64,000 bases of DNA from assembly GCF_003732705.1 (NCBI RefSeq), contig NZ_MOBR01000009.1, positions 434,001 to 498,000 of the forward strand. The letters run 5' to 3'. A program made the position numbers and the translations under genes. The notes under the pieces were generated by a model that ran no database searches, had not been told where the DNA came from, and was given only the letters and a program-made list of their open reading frames with translations. The stretch comes from Pseudomonas frederiksbergensis. Lineage in GTDB: Bacteria > Pseudomonadota > Gammaproteobacteria > Pseudomonadales > Pseudomonadaceae. Shown one piece after another: positions 36,304-44,884 of the stretch (position 1 is the first letter of the stretch; every line of letters starts with the position of its first letter).

Positions 36304-37578
36304 TCAATGCAAATAGTCCTGGAAACGGTAATAAGCGCCCACGAACGGCAGGAACCACGGCTTGCCGAAATGCCCGGGGATCGCCGGCCAGTCGAGTTCG
36401 CGCCAGGGGTTGGCGTCGACTTTGCCGGCCATCACTTCGGCCATGACCTGGCCCATGTGCACCGACATTTGTACGCCATGGCCGCTATAGCCCATGGAGT
36501 GATAAACCCCGCCATGCTGGCCGGCCCGGGGCAAACGGTCGGAGGTCATGTCCACCAGTCCGCCCCAGCAGTAATCGATTTTCACGTTGGTCAACTGCGG
36601 GAACATCTGAATCATCGCGGCTTGCAGCACCTTGCCGCTTTTGGCGTCGTTCACGCTGTCGGACATCGCAAACCGGGCACGGCCGCCGAACAGCAGGCGG
36701 TTGTCCGGGGTCAGGCGGAAGTAGTTGCCGATCATGCGGCTGGTGACATAGGCACGACGGCCCGGCAGCAGTTGATCGATCAGTTCCTTGGAGAGCACTT
36801 CGGTGGCAATCACAAAACTGCCCACCGGCACGATCCGCCGCCGATACCAGCCCAAACCGCCGTGCTGACAGGCGCCGGTGGCCAGCAACACTTGCCCGGC
36901 GTGCAGCGAACCCTTGCTGGTGTTGACCTGATAGCCGCCGGCCTGGGCTTTCCAATCCAGCACCGAAGTGCCTTGGTGGATCAGCGCGCCGTGCCTTGCC
37001 GCTGCTTCGGCCAACCCAACGCCGAAGCGCCCGACATGCATCTGCACGCCGTTGCGTTGCAGCAAGCCACCGTGGAACTGCGCTGAATTGACTTCAGCGC
37101 GAGTCTGTTCGGCGGACAGCAACTCAACCTCGGCATCGACTTCCTTGCGAATCAATTCGCAGGTGCGCGCCAGGCCTTCGTAGTGCATCGGCTTGGCGGC
37201 CAGTTTGAGCTTGCCATTGCGAATCAGATCGCAGGCGATCTGCTCCTTTTCCACCAGCGACACCACGCTCTGCACCGCGCTTTCGTAGGCCTGGTAATAG
37301 GCCCGCGCCTTGTCGGCACCGAGACTGGCGCTAAGCCCGGCGTAATCCTGGGCCACCCCGGTGTTGCACTGGCCACCGTTGCGCCCCGAGGCTTCGCCGA
37401 TCACCCGCCCGGCTTCGAGCACCACCACACTGGCGCCCTTCAGGGCCAACGCCCGGGCCGCCGCCAAACCGGTAAAACCGCCACCGACGATGGCCACGTC
37501 GACTTGCCCCGGCAATGCGCCGAGCTGAGCACCGGTGAACGCCGGTGCGGTGTCGAGCCAGTAGGATTCACTGCCCAT
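36304..37578 (-). CDS. FAD-dependent DAO-family oxidoreductase (PuuB/OrdL-like)
   Basis: The 424-residue protein has VDVAIVGGGFTGLAAARALA (about 27-46), the GEASGRNGGQ motif typical of gamma-glutamylputrescine oxidase-like enzymes, a DRLPRAGQHGGVYHSMGYSGHG region (about 360-381) and a C-terminal membrane-dipping tail. It should oxidise a secondary or primary amine to an aldehyde or imine, which the aldehyde dehydrogenase at 38733 could take. It is the second DAO-family enzyme in the same operon. Start 37578 gives the normal family N-terminus. Confidence 0.88.
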   Translation of the reverse strand: MGSESYWLDTAPAFTGAQLGALPGQVDVAIVGGGFTGLAAARALALKGASVVVLEAGRVIGEASGRNGGQCNTGVAQDYAGLSASLGADKARAYYQAYESAVQSVVSLVEKEQIACDLIRNGKLKLAAKPMHYEGLARTCELIRKEVDAEVELLSAEQTRAEVNSAQFHGGLLQRNGVQMHVGRFGVGLAEAAARHGALIHQGTSVLDWKAQAGGYQVNTSKGSLHAGQVLLATGACQHGGLGWYRRRIVPVGSFVIATEVLSKELIDQLLPGRRAYVTSRMIGNYFRLTPDNRLLFGGRARFAMSDSVNDAKSGKVLQAAMIQMFPQLTNVKIDYCWGGLVDMTSDRLPRAGQHGGVYHSMGYSGHGVQMSVHMGQVMAEVMAGKVDANPWRELDWPAIPGHFGKPWFLPFVGAYYRFQDYLH

Positions 37579-37603
37579 GTCTAACCCCTTGTGCGCTGAT
37601 GAT

Positions 37604-38272
37604 TCAGAGGCCAACCAACGCGGCCAGTCCGCCGATATCGGTGATCTGCTGATAGCCGTAGAACGCGTTGCCTGGCACTTCGTGGCCACGGGCGACGAAG
37701 GCCTTGTTCTTGATCTTCATGTCGTGGGCCGGCATCAGGTCATAACGGAAGCTGGAGGACACATGCAAGATGTCTTCCGGGCCGCAGTTGAGGTTGTCGA
37801 GCATGTATTCGAACGCCGCCAGACGTGGCTTGTAGGCCTGGGCCTGTTCAGCGGTGAAGACCTTGTGGAACGGCGCGCCGAGCTTGTCGACGTTGGACAT
37901 GATCTGGCTGTCGCTGGCGTTGGAGAAAATCACCAGGGGGATTTTGTCGGCGATTTTCGACAGGCCTGCCGGTACGTCCGGGTGCGGGCCCCAGGTCGGT
38001 ACGGCGTCGTAATACAGCTGACCTTCGTCGCGGTATTCGATGCCCCAACGCTTGCAGGTCCGGGCCAGGGCGGTCTTGAGGATTTCGTCGTAGGGCATCC
38101 AGTCACCCATGACCTGATCCAGGCGATAGGCCGAGAAATCCTTGACGAACTGGTCCATCTGCCCGGCGGGAACACGATCTGCGAAAAGCTCGCGAGTCAT
38201 CGTGCCCATGTGGAAATTGGTCAGCGTACCGTAGCAGTCGAACGTAATGAATTTGGGGCGAAGAAAGCTCAT
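37604..38272 (-). CDS. Haloacid dehalogenase type II-like hydrolase
   Basis: The 222-residue protein has the type-II HAD start ITFDCYGTLTNF (nucleophile Asp12), FSNASDSQI (Ser/Asn), the lysine region AYKPRLAAFEYML and HVSSSFRYDLMPA. L-2-haloacid dehalogenases have these features, but the acidic motif IV and operon position leave phosphatase-like activity possible. It is the first gene of the oxidase/transporter operon, 25 bases before the DAO oxidase gene. The 2-haloacid substrate is family-based and not proven. Confidence 0.82.
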   Translation of the reverse strand: MSFLRPKFITFDCYGTLTNFHMGTMTRELFADRVPAGQMDQFVKDFSAYRLDQVMGDWMPYDEILKTALARTCKRWGIEYRDEGQLYYDAVPTWGPHPDVPAGLSKIADKIPLVIFSNASDSQIMSNVDKLGAPFHKVFTAEQAQAYKPRLAAFEYMLDNLNCGPEDILHVSSSFRYDLMPAHDMKIKNKAFVARGHEVPGNAFYGYQQITDIGGLAALVGL

Positions 38273-38565
38273 TGAGTGCGGTCCTGAAGTTCGTTGAGGT
38301 CATGGCGTGACTGGCATTCGCGTCGTTGGTAAGGCTCAGATGCAACGCTGCAGCACACCGTCATTACAACACCGTGAAATCAGCAGATGGCGTTAAAAGC
38401 GACCTCTGCTCGATACAAACCACCGTTTTAGCCACCCCCCTCAGCAGACTTTGCGGCTCGCTCCAGCCTTGGGCAAACCCCGTATTTGTGCGCTCTTATG
38501 GACCTTTATAGTCCTGTGCGGCCCGCGCGTGCCGCGATTGGCCGCAGAAACTGCGCCGGGCGGAA
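38273..38565. other. Upstream region of the catabolic operon
   Basis: About 290 bases should hold the promoter for the genes read leftward from 38272. No ORF with a ribosome site, no clear dyad and no adjacent regulator gene is seen. Confidence 0.4.
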
Positions 38566-38599
38566 TGAAAACGGGCGCTTCCCTGAAGAAGCGCCCGTT
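38566..38599 (-). terminator. Terminator for the aldehyde dehydrogenase gene
   Basis: A perfect 12-bp stem, AACGGGCGCTTC / GAAGCGCCCGTT with a 6-base loop (38570-38599), is followed on the minus strand by TTTT. It shields the downstream catabolic operon from read-through. Confidence 0.85.
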
Positions 38600-38627
38600 T
38601 GGGTAGTGATATAGAGCCTACTGAGAA

Positions 38628-38723
38628 CCCTGTGGGAGCGAGCTTGCTCGCGATAGCGGCCTGACAGGCGACATTGATGTTGGCTGGACTGGCCTCATCG
38701 CGAGCAAGCTCGCTCCCACAGGG
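38628..38723. repeat. REP doublet (inverted pair)
   Basis: Inverted 26-base arms (38628-38653 and 38698-38723) of the TGTGGGAGCGAGCTTGCTCG class enclose 44 bases. It lies between the aldehyde dehydrogenase stop and its terminator, so its hairpins are in the 3' untranslated region of that mRNA. Confidence 0.92.
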
Positions 38724-38732
38724 GGTGTGGGG

Positions 38733-40205
38733 TTATTGGAGGATATCGATCAGCACGCTTTTGAAGCGCAGGTTGGCCTCGAAGGCTTCACGCCCCAGGT
38801 CCTTGCCAATGCCCGAGCGCTTGTAGCCACCCGTCGGCAGGATGTAGTCATTACTGCGCCCGTAACGGTTGACCCACACCGTGCCCGCTTCCAGTTTGCG
38901 CACCAGGCGCAAGGCGCGGTTGATGTCGGCCGTGTGCACACCCGCCGCCAGGCCATAAGTGGCGTGGGCGGCCAGGCTCAGCGCCTGTTCTTCGTCGTCG
39001 AACGCCTGCACCGTCAGCACCGGGCCGAAGATTTCTTCGCAGACCGCCGGGTTGTGGTTGTCGAGGCTAGCCAGCAGTGTCGGTTGGAAGTAGGCACCGC
39101 CCAATCCTTCGAATAATCCACCACCGGTCAACACTTCAGCCCCGGCCTGGCGCGAGCGCTGGACGATACCGTCGATGCGACTGGCCTGGAGCCGGGAAAT
39201 GATCGGCGACAGTGTGCTCTCGGTTGACCAGGTCGGACCGGGGCGCAGCTCTTCGAAATACGCCTGCAAGTGCGCGATAAACGGTTCCATGATCGAGCGC
39301 TGAATCAACAATCGCGAACCGGACACGCAAACCTGTCCGGCGTTACCGGTAATGGCCAGCGCCACGGTGCGTGCGGTTTTGGCGATGTCCGGGATATCGG
39401 CGAACACCAGTTGCGGACTCTTGCCGCCCAGTTCCAGGGTCACCGGTTTCGGCCCTACCAGCGCACAGGTGGACATGATGCTCGACCCGGTTGCGGTGGA
39501 ACCGGTGAAGGTGACTTTGCCGATCCGTGGATGGCGGCATAACGCGTCGCCGGTGGTGCGCCCATCGCCCTGGACCACATTGAAGATCCCCGCCGGAACC
39601 CCCGCCTGTAACGCCAGTTCGGCAAAGCGCAGGCTGGAAAACGGTGTGAGCTCCGACGGCTTGAGCACCACGGCATTGCCTGCGGCCAGTGCCGGGGCGA
39701 CTTTCCAGGAGGCCATGCTCAGCGGGAAATTCCACGGCGCGATGGCCGCGATCACGCCGTAAGGTTCGGCGATCTGCATGCCCAGGCGATCAGTCTGGGT
39801 CGCTGCGACCTGCCCACCGTGTTTGTCCGCCAACTCGGCAAAGAAGCGAATGCCTTCAGCGACGTAGGGAATGTCCCAGGCGATCACATCTTTATGCGGG
39901 CGGGTCGAGCCGACGGCTTCCAGCGGCGCGAGGATCTCGGCATCCGCTTCGATCAGATCGGCCCAGCGCCGCATCACTCGCGCCCGTTCCCGAGGCGCAC
40001 GGCTGGCCCAATCGCTATGGTTGAACGCTTGCCAGGCATTGTTGACGGCCTCATCCACCAGGTTGGCATCGGCAATCGGTAACTCGGCATACACCTGACC
40101 GTCCGAGGGCCGCACCACCTCCAGTCCCGGTTGAGCATCGCGGTATTGGCCGCCGATAAAGTGAGCGCTGCGCACAGCAATAAGACGAGGATCGAAGCTA
40201 TCCAT
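38733..40205 (-). CDS. NAD-dependent aldehyde dehydrogenase (betaine/aminoaldehyde type)
   Basis: The 490-residue protein has APWNFPLSMASWKVAPALAAG, FTGSTATGSSI, the catalytic Glu in LELGGKSPQ, the catalytic Cys in NAGQVCVSGSR and EEIFGPVLTV. It probably oxidises an aminoaldehyde or other aliphatic aldehyde to an acid. GGAG lies 7 bases before ATG 40205. It precedes the oxidase/importer operon on the same strand but is separated by a terminator and REP pair, so it is a separate transcript that may serve the same pathway. Confidence 0.9.
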   Translation of the reverse strand: MDSFDPRLIAVRSAHFIGGQYRDAQPGLEVVRPSDGQVYAELPIADANLVDEAVNNAWQAFNHSDWASRAPRERARVMRRWADLIEADAEILAPLEAVGSTRPHKDVIAWDIPYVAEGIRFFAELADKHGGQVAATQTDRLGMQIAEPYGVIAAIAPWNFPLSMASWKVAPALAAGNAVVLKPSELTPFSSLRFAELALQAGVPAGIFNVVQGDGRTTGDALCRHPRIGKVTFTGSTATGSSIMSTCALVGPKPVTLELGGKSPQLVFADIPDIAKTARTVALAITGNAGQVCVSGSRLLIQRSIMEPFIAHLQAYFEELRPGPTWSTESTLSPIISRLQASRIDGIVQRSRQAGAEVLTGGGLFEGLGGAYFQPTLLASLDNHNPAVCEEIFGPVLTVQAFDDEEQALSLAAHATYGLAAGVHTADINRALRLVRKLEAGTVWVNRYGRSNDYILPTGGYKRSGIGKDLGREAFEANLRFKSVLIDILQ

Positions 40206-40447
40206 GGAGCACTCCAAATAAGGGCTGGAGAGTCGTTGACTCAGGCTTCCATCGTAGAAAAAAAGCCCTGGCATTTGCTGCCGACCTTGTGGTGCAAATA
40301 AGCAGCAAGTGTGGTCTTGCGGCCTCTGCCTCGCGGAATCTGCCGAATGTTCGCAAGCCCCTTGTCAGCCCTTCACGCAGATGGGATACAGGCACCATCA
40401 CGCCGGAAAACCGGCCGCACCTGCACACTGTTGACCGGAGACTCGCC

Positions 40448-41293
40448 ATGTCCGCCCCTTACCTTTATCGCCCGATGACCGATGCCGATCTGACCGCAGC
40501 CCATGGGTTGTCCTTGCAGTTGAAGTGGCCCCATCGGCTGGACGACTGGGCGATGGTGCTGCGGATCAGCGACGGCTTTGTGGCGCTTGATGGCGAGCGC
40601 CTGATCGGGACGGCGTTCGCCTGCCCCCAAGGGGATTTCTCTACCATCGGCCTAGTGATTGTCAGCGACGACTATCAAGGCAAAGGCATCGGTCGCAAGC
40701 TGATGGAGCTGGCACTTGAGGCTTGCCAGTCACGTACACCGATCTTGAATGCGACCCTTGCCGGCGCACCGCTGTATGTCAGCCAGGGCTTTGTCGAGTT
40801 CGGTCGGGTTCAGCAACACCAGGGGTTGGCGCAAGCCTCCGACCCCAAGCCGCTGGCCGACGGTGAAACCTGTCGCCCGCTGCGTAACGCTGATCAGGGG
40901 CGGGTGCTGGAACTGGCCAATGCCGGGACCGGATTGGATCGCCGAACGGTGATCACGGATCTGTTCGATGTCATCGAGTCTTCGGTAGGCATCGAGCGTG
41001 ACGGCCAGTTGTGCGCCTTCGCCATGTTGCGCCCCTATGGCCGGGGTCGCGGCGTCGGCCCGGTGGTCGCCGAAAACCTCGAACAAGCGCAACACCTGAT
41101 CGCCGTGTTGCTGGCCCAGGTGCCGGAAACCTTCGTGCGCATCGACATTCCGGCGGACTGCGGCTTGAGCGACTGGCTCGAAGCGGTCGGCCTCAAGCAG
41201 ATCGACACCGTGGCGCAAATGGCCCGAGGCACCCCGCCGCAAGCCGCCAACGGCATCTCTCAGTTTGCCCTGGTCACCCAAGCCATCGGCTGA
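40448..41293 (+). CDS. GNAT-family acetyltransferase, two-domain
   Basis: The 281-residue protein has an N-terminal GNAT domain with the acetyl-CoA loop VSDDYQGKGIGRKLME (about residues 75-90) and a C-terminal GNAT-like second domain (about 145-275) lacking a clear second acetyl-CoA loop. It probably acetylates a small molecule; the substrate is unknown. GGAG before ATG 40448 sets the start. The cupin gene follows after 40 bases, so the two are likely one operon. The 242 bases upstream show no clear operator. Confidence 0.85.
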   Translation: MSAPYLYRPMTDADLTAAHGLSLQLKWPHRLDDWAMVLRISDGFVALDGERLIGTAFACPQGDFSTIGLVIVSDDYQGKGIGRKLMELALEACQSRTPILNATLAGAPLYVSQGFVEFGRVQQHQGLAQASDPKPLADGETCRPLRNADQGRVLELANAGTGLDRRTVITDLFDVIESSVGIERDGQLCAFAMLRPYGRGRGVGPVVAENLEQAQHLIAVLLAQVPETFVRIDIPADCGLSDWLEAVGLKQIDTVAQMARGTPPQAANGISQFALVTQAIG

Positions 41294-41333
41294 TGGCCTG
41301 ACAACTCCTTTACCCGTTTGGAGCGTTACCCGT

Positions 41334-42041
41334 ATGTCCCAACCTACCGTTCTGCTGTTGGCGCGAGCCGACGGCAGCCGCGTTGTCACGCCTTTCAAAA
41401 CGTTGCCATTGAGTGCGACAGATCCGTTTATGGACACTCGCCGGGTTGCCTGGTCCGGGGGCGATGGTGTGTCTGCCGGCATCGTCGAAACTGGCGCCGT
41501 GTTTGATCTCGACGACTTCCCGCACACCGAAGTACTGCTGGTCCACGCCGGCCACGTGGTGCTGAAAACCCTGGAGCAGACACTGGAACTGGGGGTCGGC
41601 GCCAGCGCGGTGATCGGTCGTGGCACGGCGCTGCGGATCGAGGCGCATCCCGGCACGCAATGGGCCTTTTGTGCCATGGCCACCGTCGCGCCGACACCCG
41701 GCCTGACCTTGCTTGACCCGCTGGCCATGCTCTCGCCTTCAGCGGCGCCGGAACCGCAAATACTCATCGGCCCGACGCCGCAATGCCGGTCGCGCAATGC
41801 CTTCGAAGACGCGGTCACCGATCTGCGCGTCGGCATTTGGGATTCCACACCTTACGAACGCCATGGCCGGGCGCACAAGCTCAATGAACTGATGCACCTG
41901 ATCGAAGGCAGCGTGACCTTGCTCGCACCGGATGGCTCCAGCGTGACGGTCAACCCCGGCGACAGCGTGTTCGTGCCCCAAGGTGCACCGTGTGCGTGGA
42001 AAAGCACGCGGTATGTGCGCAAGGTGTATGCGGTCAAATAG
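41334..42041 (+). CDS. Bicupin protein
   Basis: The 235-residue protein consists of two cupin folds: the first (about 40-115) with FPHTEVLLVHAGHVVL, the second (about 165-235) with HKLNELMHLIEGSVTLL and NPGDSVFVPQGAPCAWKS. The second holds a plausible metal-binding Glu/His set. The C-terminal half resembles the small cupins of the DUF861 type. Its reaction is unknown. GGAG lies 10 bases before ATG 41334. It follows the GNAT gene and its last 8 bases overlap the convergent LysR gene. Confidence 0.78.
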   Translation: MSQPTVLLLARADGSRVVTPFKTLPLSATDPFMDTRRVAWSGGDGVSAGIVETGAVFDLDDFPHTEVLLVHAGHVVLKTLEQTLELGVGASAVIGRGTALRIEAHPGTQWAFCAMATVAPTPGLTLLDPLAMLSPSAAPEPQILIGPTPQCRSRNAFEDAVTDLRVGIWDSTPYERHGRAHKLNELMHLIEGSVTLLAPDGSSVTVNPGDSVFVPQGAPCAWKSTRYVRKVYAVK

Positions 42042-42924
42042 CGGTGTGCGCCAGCAGACACTGGACCAGGGCATCAAACACCACTTTGCAGCGCGGACTG
42101 TTGCGCAGGTCTTCATGCATGGTGACCCAGGCATCCAGTTGGAAGGTGAAGTGCTCGGGCAATACCTGCACCAGGCGGGCGTCACGCCTGGCAATGGCCG
42201 ACTGGCAAAAGCCAATGCCAGCGCCCGCACGGATCAGGCTGAGTTGGGCCAGATCGCTGTCGGAGCGCAGCGAAAAGCCTTCGCGGCTCCAGCCTGGCAC
42301 GCGCTTGCTGGCGGCGCGCAGGAACGGTGTCTCGGTGTCGAAGCCGATCAATGTGTGCCGAGCCAGATCTGCCGGTCCTTGCGGCGTGCCGAACTGGTGC
42401 AGGTAATCGGCCTGGGCGTGGAGCCCGATCTTGACGTTGCCAACACTGCGGGCGATGAGTTGCTCCTGTTTCGGCGCGGTCATGCGCACGGCGATGTCGG
42501 CTTCGCGTTGCAATAAATCCTGCACGCGGTTGGTGGCCACCAGTTCAATGGTGAGCTGCGGATGCGCCTCCCGCAGCCGTGCCAATGCCGGCGGCAGCAC
42601 TTCCACGGCAATCACTTCACTGGCGGTCACGCGCACCGTGCCGCCGGTCGTTTGCCCCTGCCCGGCCATCGCCCGCTCCAGGGCGGCCGCATTGCTGTGC
42701 ATGGCCTCGGCGTAACTGCGCAAGGTCAACGCCGCTTCGGTCGGCATCAAACCCGTTCTTGAGCGAGTGAACAACGTCTGTTTGAACGAGGCTTCCAGTT
42801 CAGCCACGTGGCGACCCACCGTAGGCTGAGTAATGCCCAGCGCCCGTGCGGCAGCCGACAGCGAGCCGTGGGTCAGCACCGCCAGAAAGCTTCGATAGAG
42901 TTCCCAACCGATATTTTTAGTCAT
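42034..42924 (-). CDS. LysR-family transcriptional regulator
   Basis: The 296-residue protein has the LysR helix-turn-helix (about 8-65, AVLTHGSLSAAARALGITQP) and a periplasmic-binding-like effector domain (about 90-290). Start 42924 gives the normal LysR N-terminus, but no ribosome site precedes it; ATG 42969 in frame is another option. It is divergent from the epimerase gene at 43016 and is likely its regulator. A palindrome covers its start codon, suggesting autorepression. Confidence 0.9.
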   Translation of the reverse strand: MTKNIGWELYRSFLAVLTHGSLSAAARALGITQPTVGRHVAELEASFKQTLFTRSRTGLMPTEAALTLRSYAEAMHSNAAALERAMAGQGQTTGGTVRVTASEVIAVEVLPPALARLREAHPQLTIELVATNRVQDLLQREADIAVRMTAPKQEQLIARSVGNVKIGLHAQADYLHQFGTPQGPADLARHTLIGFDTETPFLRAASKRVPGWSREGFSLRSDSDLAQLSLIRAGAGIGFCQSAIARRDARLVQVLPEHFTFQLDAWVTMHEDLRNSPRCKVVFDALVQCLLAHTAI

Positions 42925-42936
42925 ACATAAATGTAT
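42923..42936. promoter_or_regulatory. Palindrome over the LysR start, likely operator
   Basis: ATACAT-AA-ATGTAT has 6-bp perfect arms, overlaps the LysR start codon and lies 80 bases from the divergent epimerase gene. The T-rich spaced dyad fits LysR sites in general form. Confidence 0.5.
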
Positions 42937-43015
42937 AGTTGGTGATGGATATTCAGCAATTTCTTTCATCCCTCGTGCGAGATCAGAATCGATCTCTGAC
43001 TTGGGAGACGGTGAT

Positions 43016-43987
43016 ATGACGCAGAAGGTTTTGGTACTGGGTGCAACAGGAGGCATCGGCGGCGAAGTGGCCCGCCAGTTGCGCGACGCAGGATGGCAAG
43101 TCCAGGCGCTGCAACGCGGGCTCGCGCACAGCAGCGAAACCCGCGAGGGGATTGTCTATCTGCGCGGCGATGCGTTGAATCGCGATGACGTCATGCGCGC
43201 CGCTCAAGGTTGCAGCGTGCTGGTCCACGCGGTGAATCCGCCCGGCTATCGTCGCTGGAATGAATGGGTGTTGCCGATGATGGACAACACCATCGCCGCA
43301 GCCCTGAAGGAAGGCGCCACGATTGTGTTGCCCGGCACGGTCTACAACTTCGGCCCGGACGCCTTCCCACGGCTGACTGAGGATTCACCCCAGCATCCAC
43401 TGACCCGCAAAGGCCAGATCCGCGTCCAGCTCGAACAACGATTGCACGCCGCAACGCAGCAAGGCGCGCGGGCGATTGTGCTACGCAGCGGCGATTTTTT
43501 TGGTCCACGGGCCGGCAACAGTTGGTTTTCCCAGGGGATGATCAAACCTGGGCACGCGGTGAAGCGCATCAACCTGCCGAGCGATCCCGGCGTCGGTCAT
43601 CAATGGGCTTATTTGCCGGATGTCGCGCAGACTATGGTGCAACTGCTCAGCCATCGGGAGCGCCTGGCACCCTTCTCGAACTTCCATATGGCCGGGTATT
43701 GGGACGCCGATGGCACACAGATCGCGACCGCCATCGCCCGCTGTGTCGAACGCGATGGTGGACAGGCGAAAATGCGCGCCTTTCCGTGGTGGCTGGCGCG
43801 CCTGGTCTCGCCTTTCGTGACCACGTTGCGTGAGCTATTGGAGATGCGCTACCTGTGGCAGCAGCCCTTGCGCATGGACAACCGTCGTTTGCTGGCGGTG
43901 CTCGGGGCGGAGCCGCACACACCGCTGGAGCAAGCGGTCGAAGCCACCCTGAAAGGTTTGGGCTGTCTTTCACTGCCCAATCCGTGA
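43016..43987 (+). CDS. NAD(P)-dependent epimerase/dehydratase-like protein
   Basis: The 323-residue protein is an atypical extended SDR. It has the nucleotide motif VLVLGATGGIGGEVARQL (about 6-23), an NPPGYRRWNEW segment, and LPGTVYNFGPD. The usual YxxxK is not obvious: the region after VYNFGPDAFPRLTE carries TRKGQIRVQLEQ instead. It may reduce a small carbonyl compound or act as a redox sensor like NmrA. GGGAG lies 9 bases before ATG 43016. It is divergent from its probable LysR regulator. Confidence 0.8.
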   Translation: MTQKVLVLGATGGIGGEVARQLRDAGWQVQALQRGLAHSSETREGIVYLRGDALNRDDVMRAAQGCSVLVHAVNPPGYRRWNEWVLPMMDNTIAAALKEGATIVLPGTVYNFGPDAFPRLTEDSPQHPLTRKGQIRVQLEQRLHAATQQGARAIVLRSGDFFGPRAGNSWFSQGMIKPGHAVKRINLPSDPGVGHQWAYLPDVAQTMVQLLSHRERLAPFSNFHMAGYWDADGTQIATAIARCVERDGGQAKMRAFPWWLARLVSPFVTTLRELLEMRYLWQQPLRMDNRRLLAVLGAEPHTPLEQAVEATLKGLGCLSLPNP

Positions 43988-44044
43988 AGCTTTCAGCGAT
44001 ACTCGGCGCACCTCTCATAGGATTTGAAAGTGAGCGCTTAACCG

Positions 44045-44833
44045 ATGAAAAACAAAAACCATACGCTGATCCTCTGTGGACTGCTCGCCCTGCCCTGGGG
44101 CGTGCAGGCACAGGAAACACCGTCGCACCTGGACAGCGTCATCCAGCAAGGTGTGCTGACGGTGTGCACCACCGGCGACTACAAGCCCTACACCTACAAA
44201 AATGAAAGCGGCGAGTACGAAGGTATCGACATCGCGATGGCCCGTTCACTGGCTGACAGCCTGGGCGCCAAGGTGAAATGGGAACAGACTACCTGGAAAA
44301 CCCTGATGCCCGACCTAGTGGCGGGCAAATGCGACATCGCGATGGGCGGGATTTCTGTGACGCTGGAGCGGCAGAAAAAAGCCTTCTTCAGCAGCACGCT
44401 GGACGTCGATGGCAAGGTGCCGCTGGTGCGCTGCGAAGATCAGGCGCGTTACCAGACCATCGAGCAGATCAACCAGCCGTCAGTGCGGCTGATTGAACCG
44501 GCCGGTGGCACCAATGAAGCGTTTGTCCATGCCTTCCTGCCCAAGGCGCAGTTGATGCTGCACGACAATGTGACGCTGTTCCAGGCGCTGCTGGACAAGA
44601 AAGCTGACGTGATGATTACCGACGCGTCCGAGGCGCTGTACCAGCAGAAACTCAAGCCTGGGTTGTGTGCGGTGAATCCGAGCCAGTATTTCCAATATGG
44701 CGAGAAGGCGTATCTGCTGCCGCGCGATGACGTGACGTGGAAGCAGTATGTTGATCAGTGGCTGCACCTGAGCAAGGTGACCGGGAATTATCAGAAAGTG
44801 GTTGGCGAGTGGTTGGCGGTGCCTGGCCAATAA
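44045..44833 (+). CDS. PheC-like periplasmic cyclohexadienyl dehydratase / amino-acid-binding protein
   Basis: The 262-residue protein has a signal peptide (LCGLLALPWGVQAQ) and the family-3 solute-binding fold. It resembles P. aeruginosa cyclohexadienyl dehydratase PheC as I recall it: TTGDYKPYTYKNESGEYEG (about 42-60), CDIAMGGISVTLERQKKAFFS and GGTNEAF, with YLLPRDDVTWKQYVDQWL near the end. PheC converts arogenate or prephenate to phenylalanine or phenylpyruvate in the periplasm. A plain amino-acid-binding role is the alternative, but no ABC permease or ATPase is next to it. Confidence 0.8.
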   Translation: MKNKNHTLILCGLLALPWGVQAQETPSHLDSVIQQGVLTVCTTGDYKPYTYKNESGEYEGIDIAMARSLADSLGAKVKWEQTTWKTLMPDLVAGKCDIAMGGISVTLERQKKAFFSSTLDVDGKVPLVRCEDQARYQTIEQINQPSVRLIEPAGGTNEAFVHAFLPKAQLMLHDNVTLFQALLDKKADVMITDASEALYQQKLKPGLCAVNPSQYFQYGEKAYLLPRDDVTWKQYVDQWLHLSKVTGNYQKVVGEWLAVPGQ

Positions 44834-44848
44834 TGAACGCACACAACT

Positions 44849-44869
44849 ACGCCACTCAATGAGTGGCGT
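44849..44869. terminator. Bidirectional terminator between convergent genes
   Basis: ACGCCACTC-AAT-GAGTGGCGT gives a 9-bp stem followed by a short T-rich run on the plus strand, between the PheC-like and OprD genes. The same stem occurs at 51559-51581. Confidence 0.7.
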
Positions 44870-44884
44870 TGTTTATGCGCAGGT

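Noticed and set aside
37604..38272. Gene symbol for a 2-haloacid dehalogenase
   Set aside because: The fold is type II HAD, but the pathway context does not support haloacids, so only the family is given.
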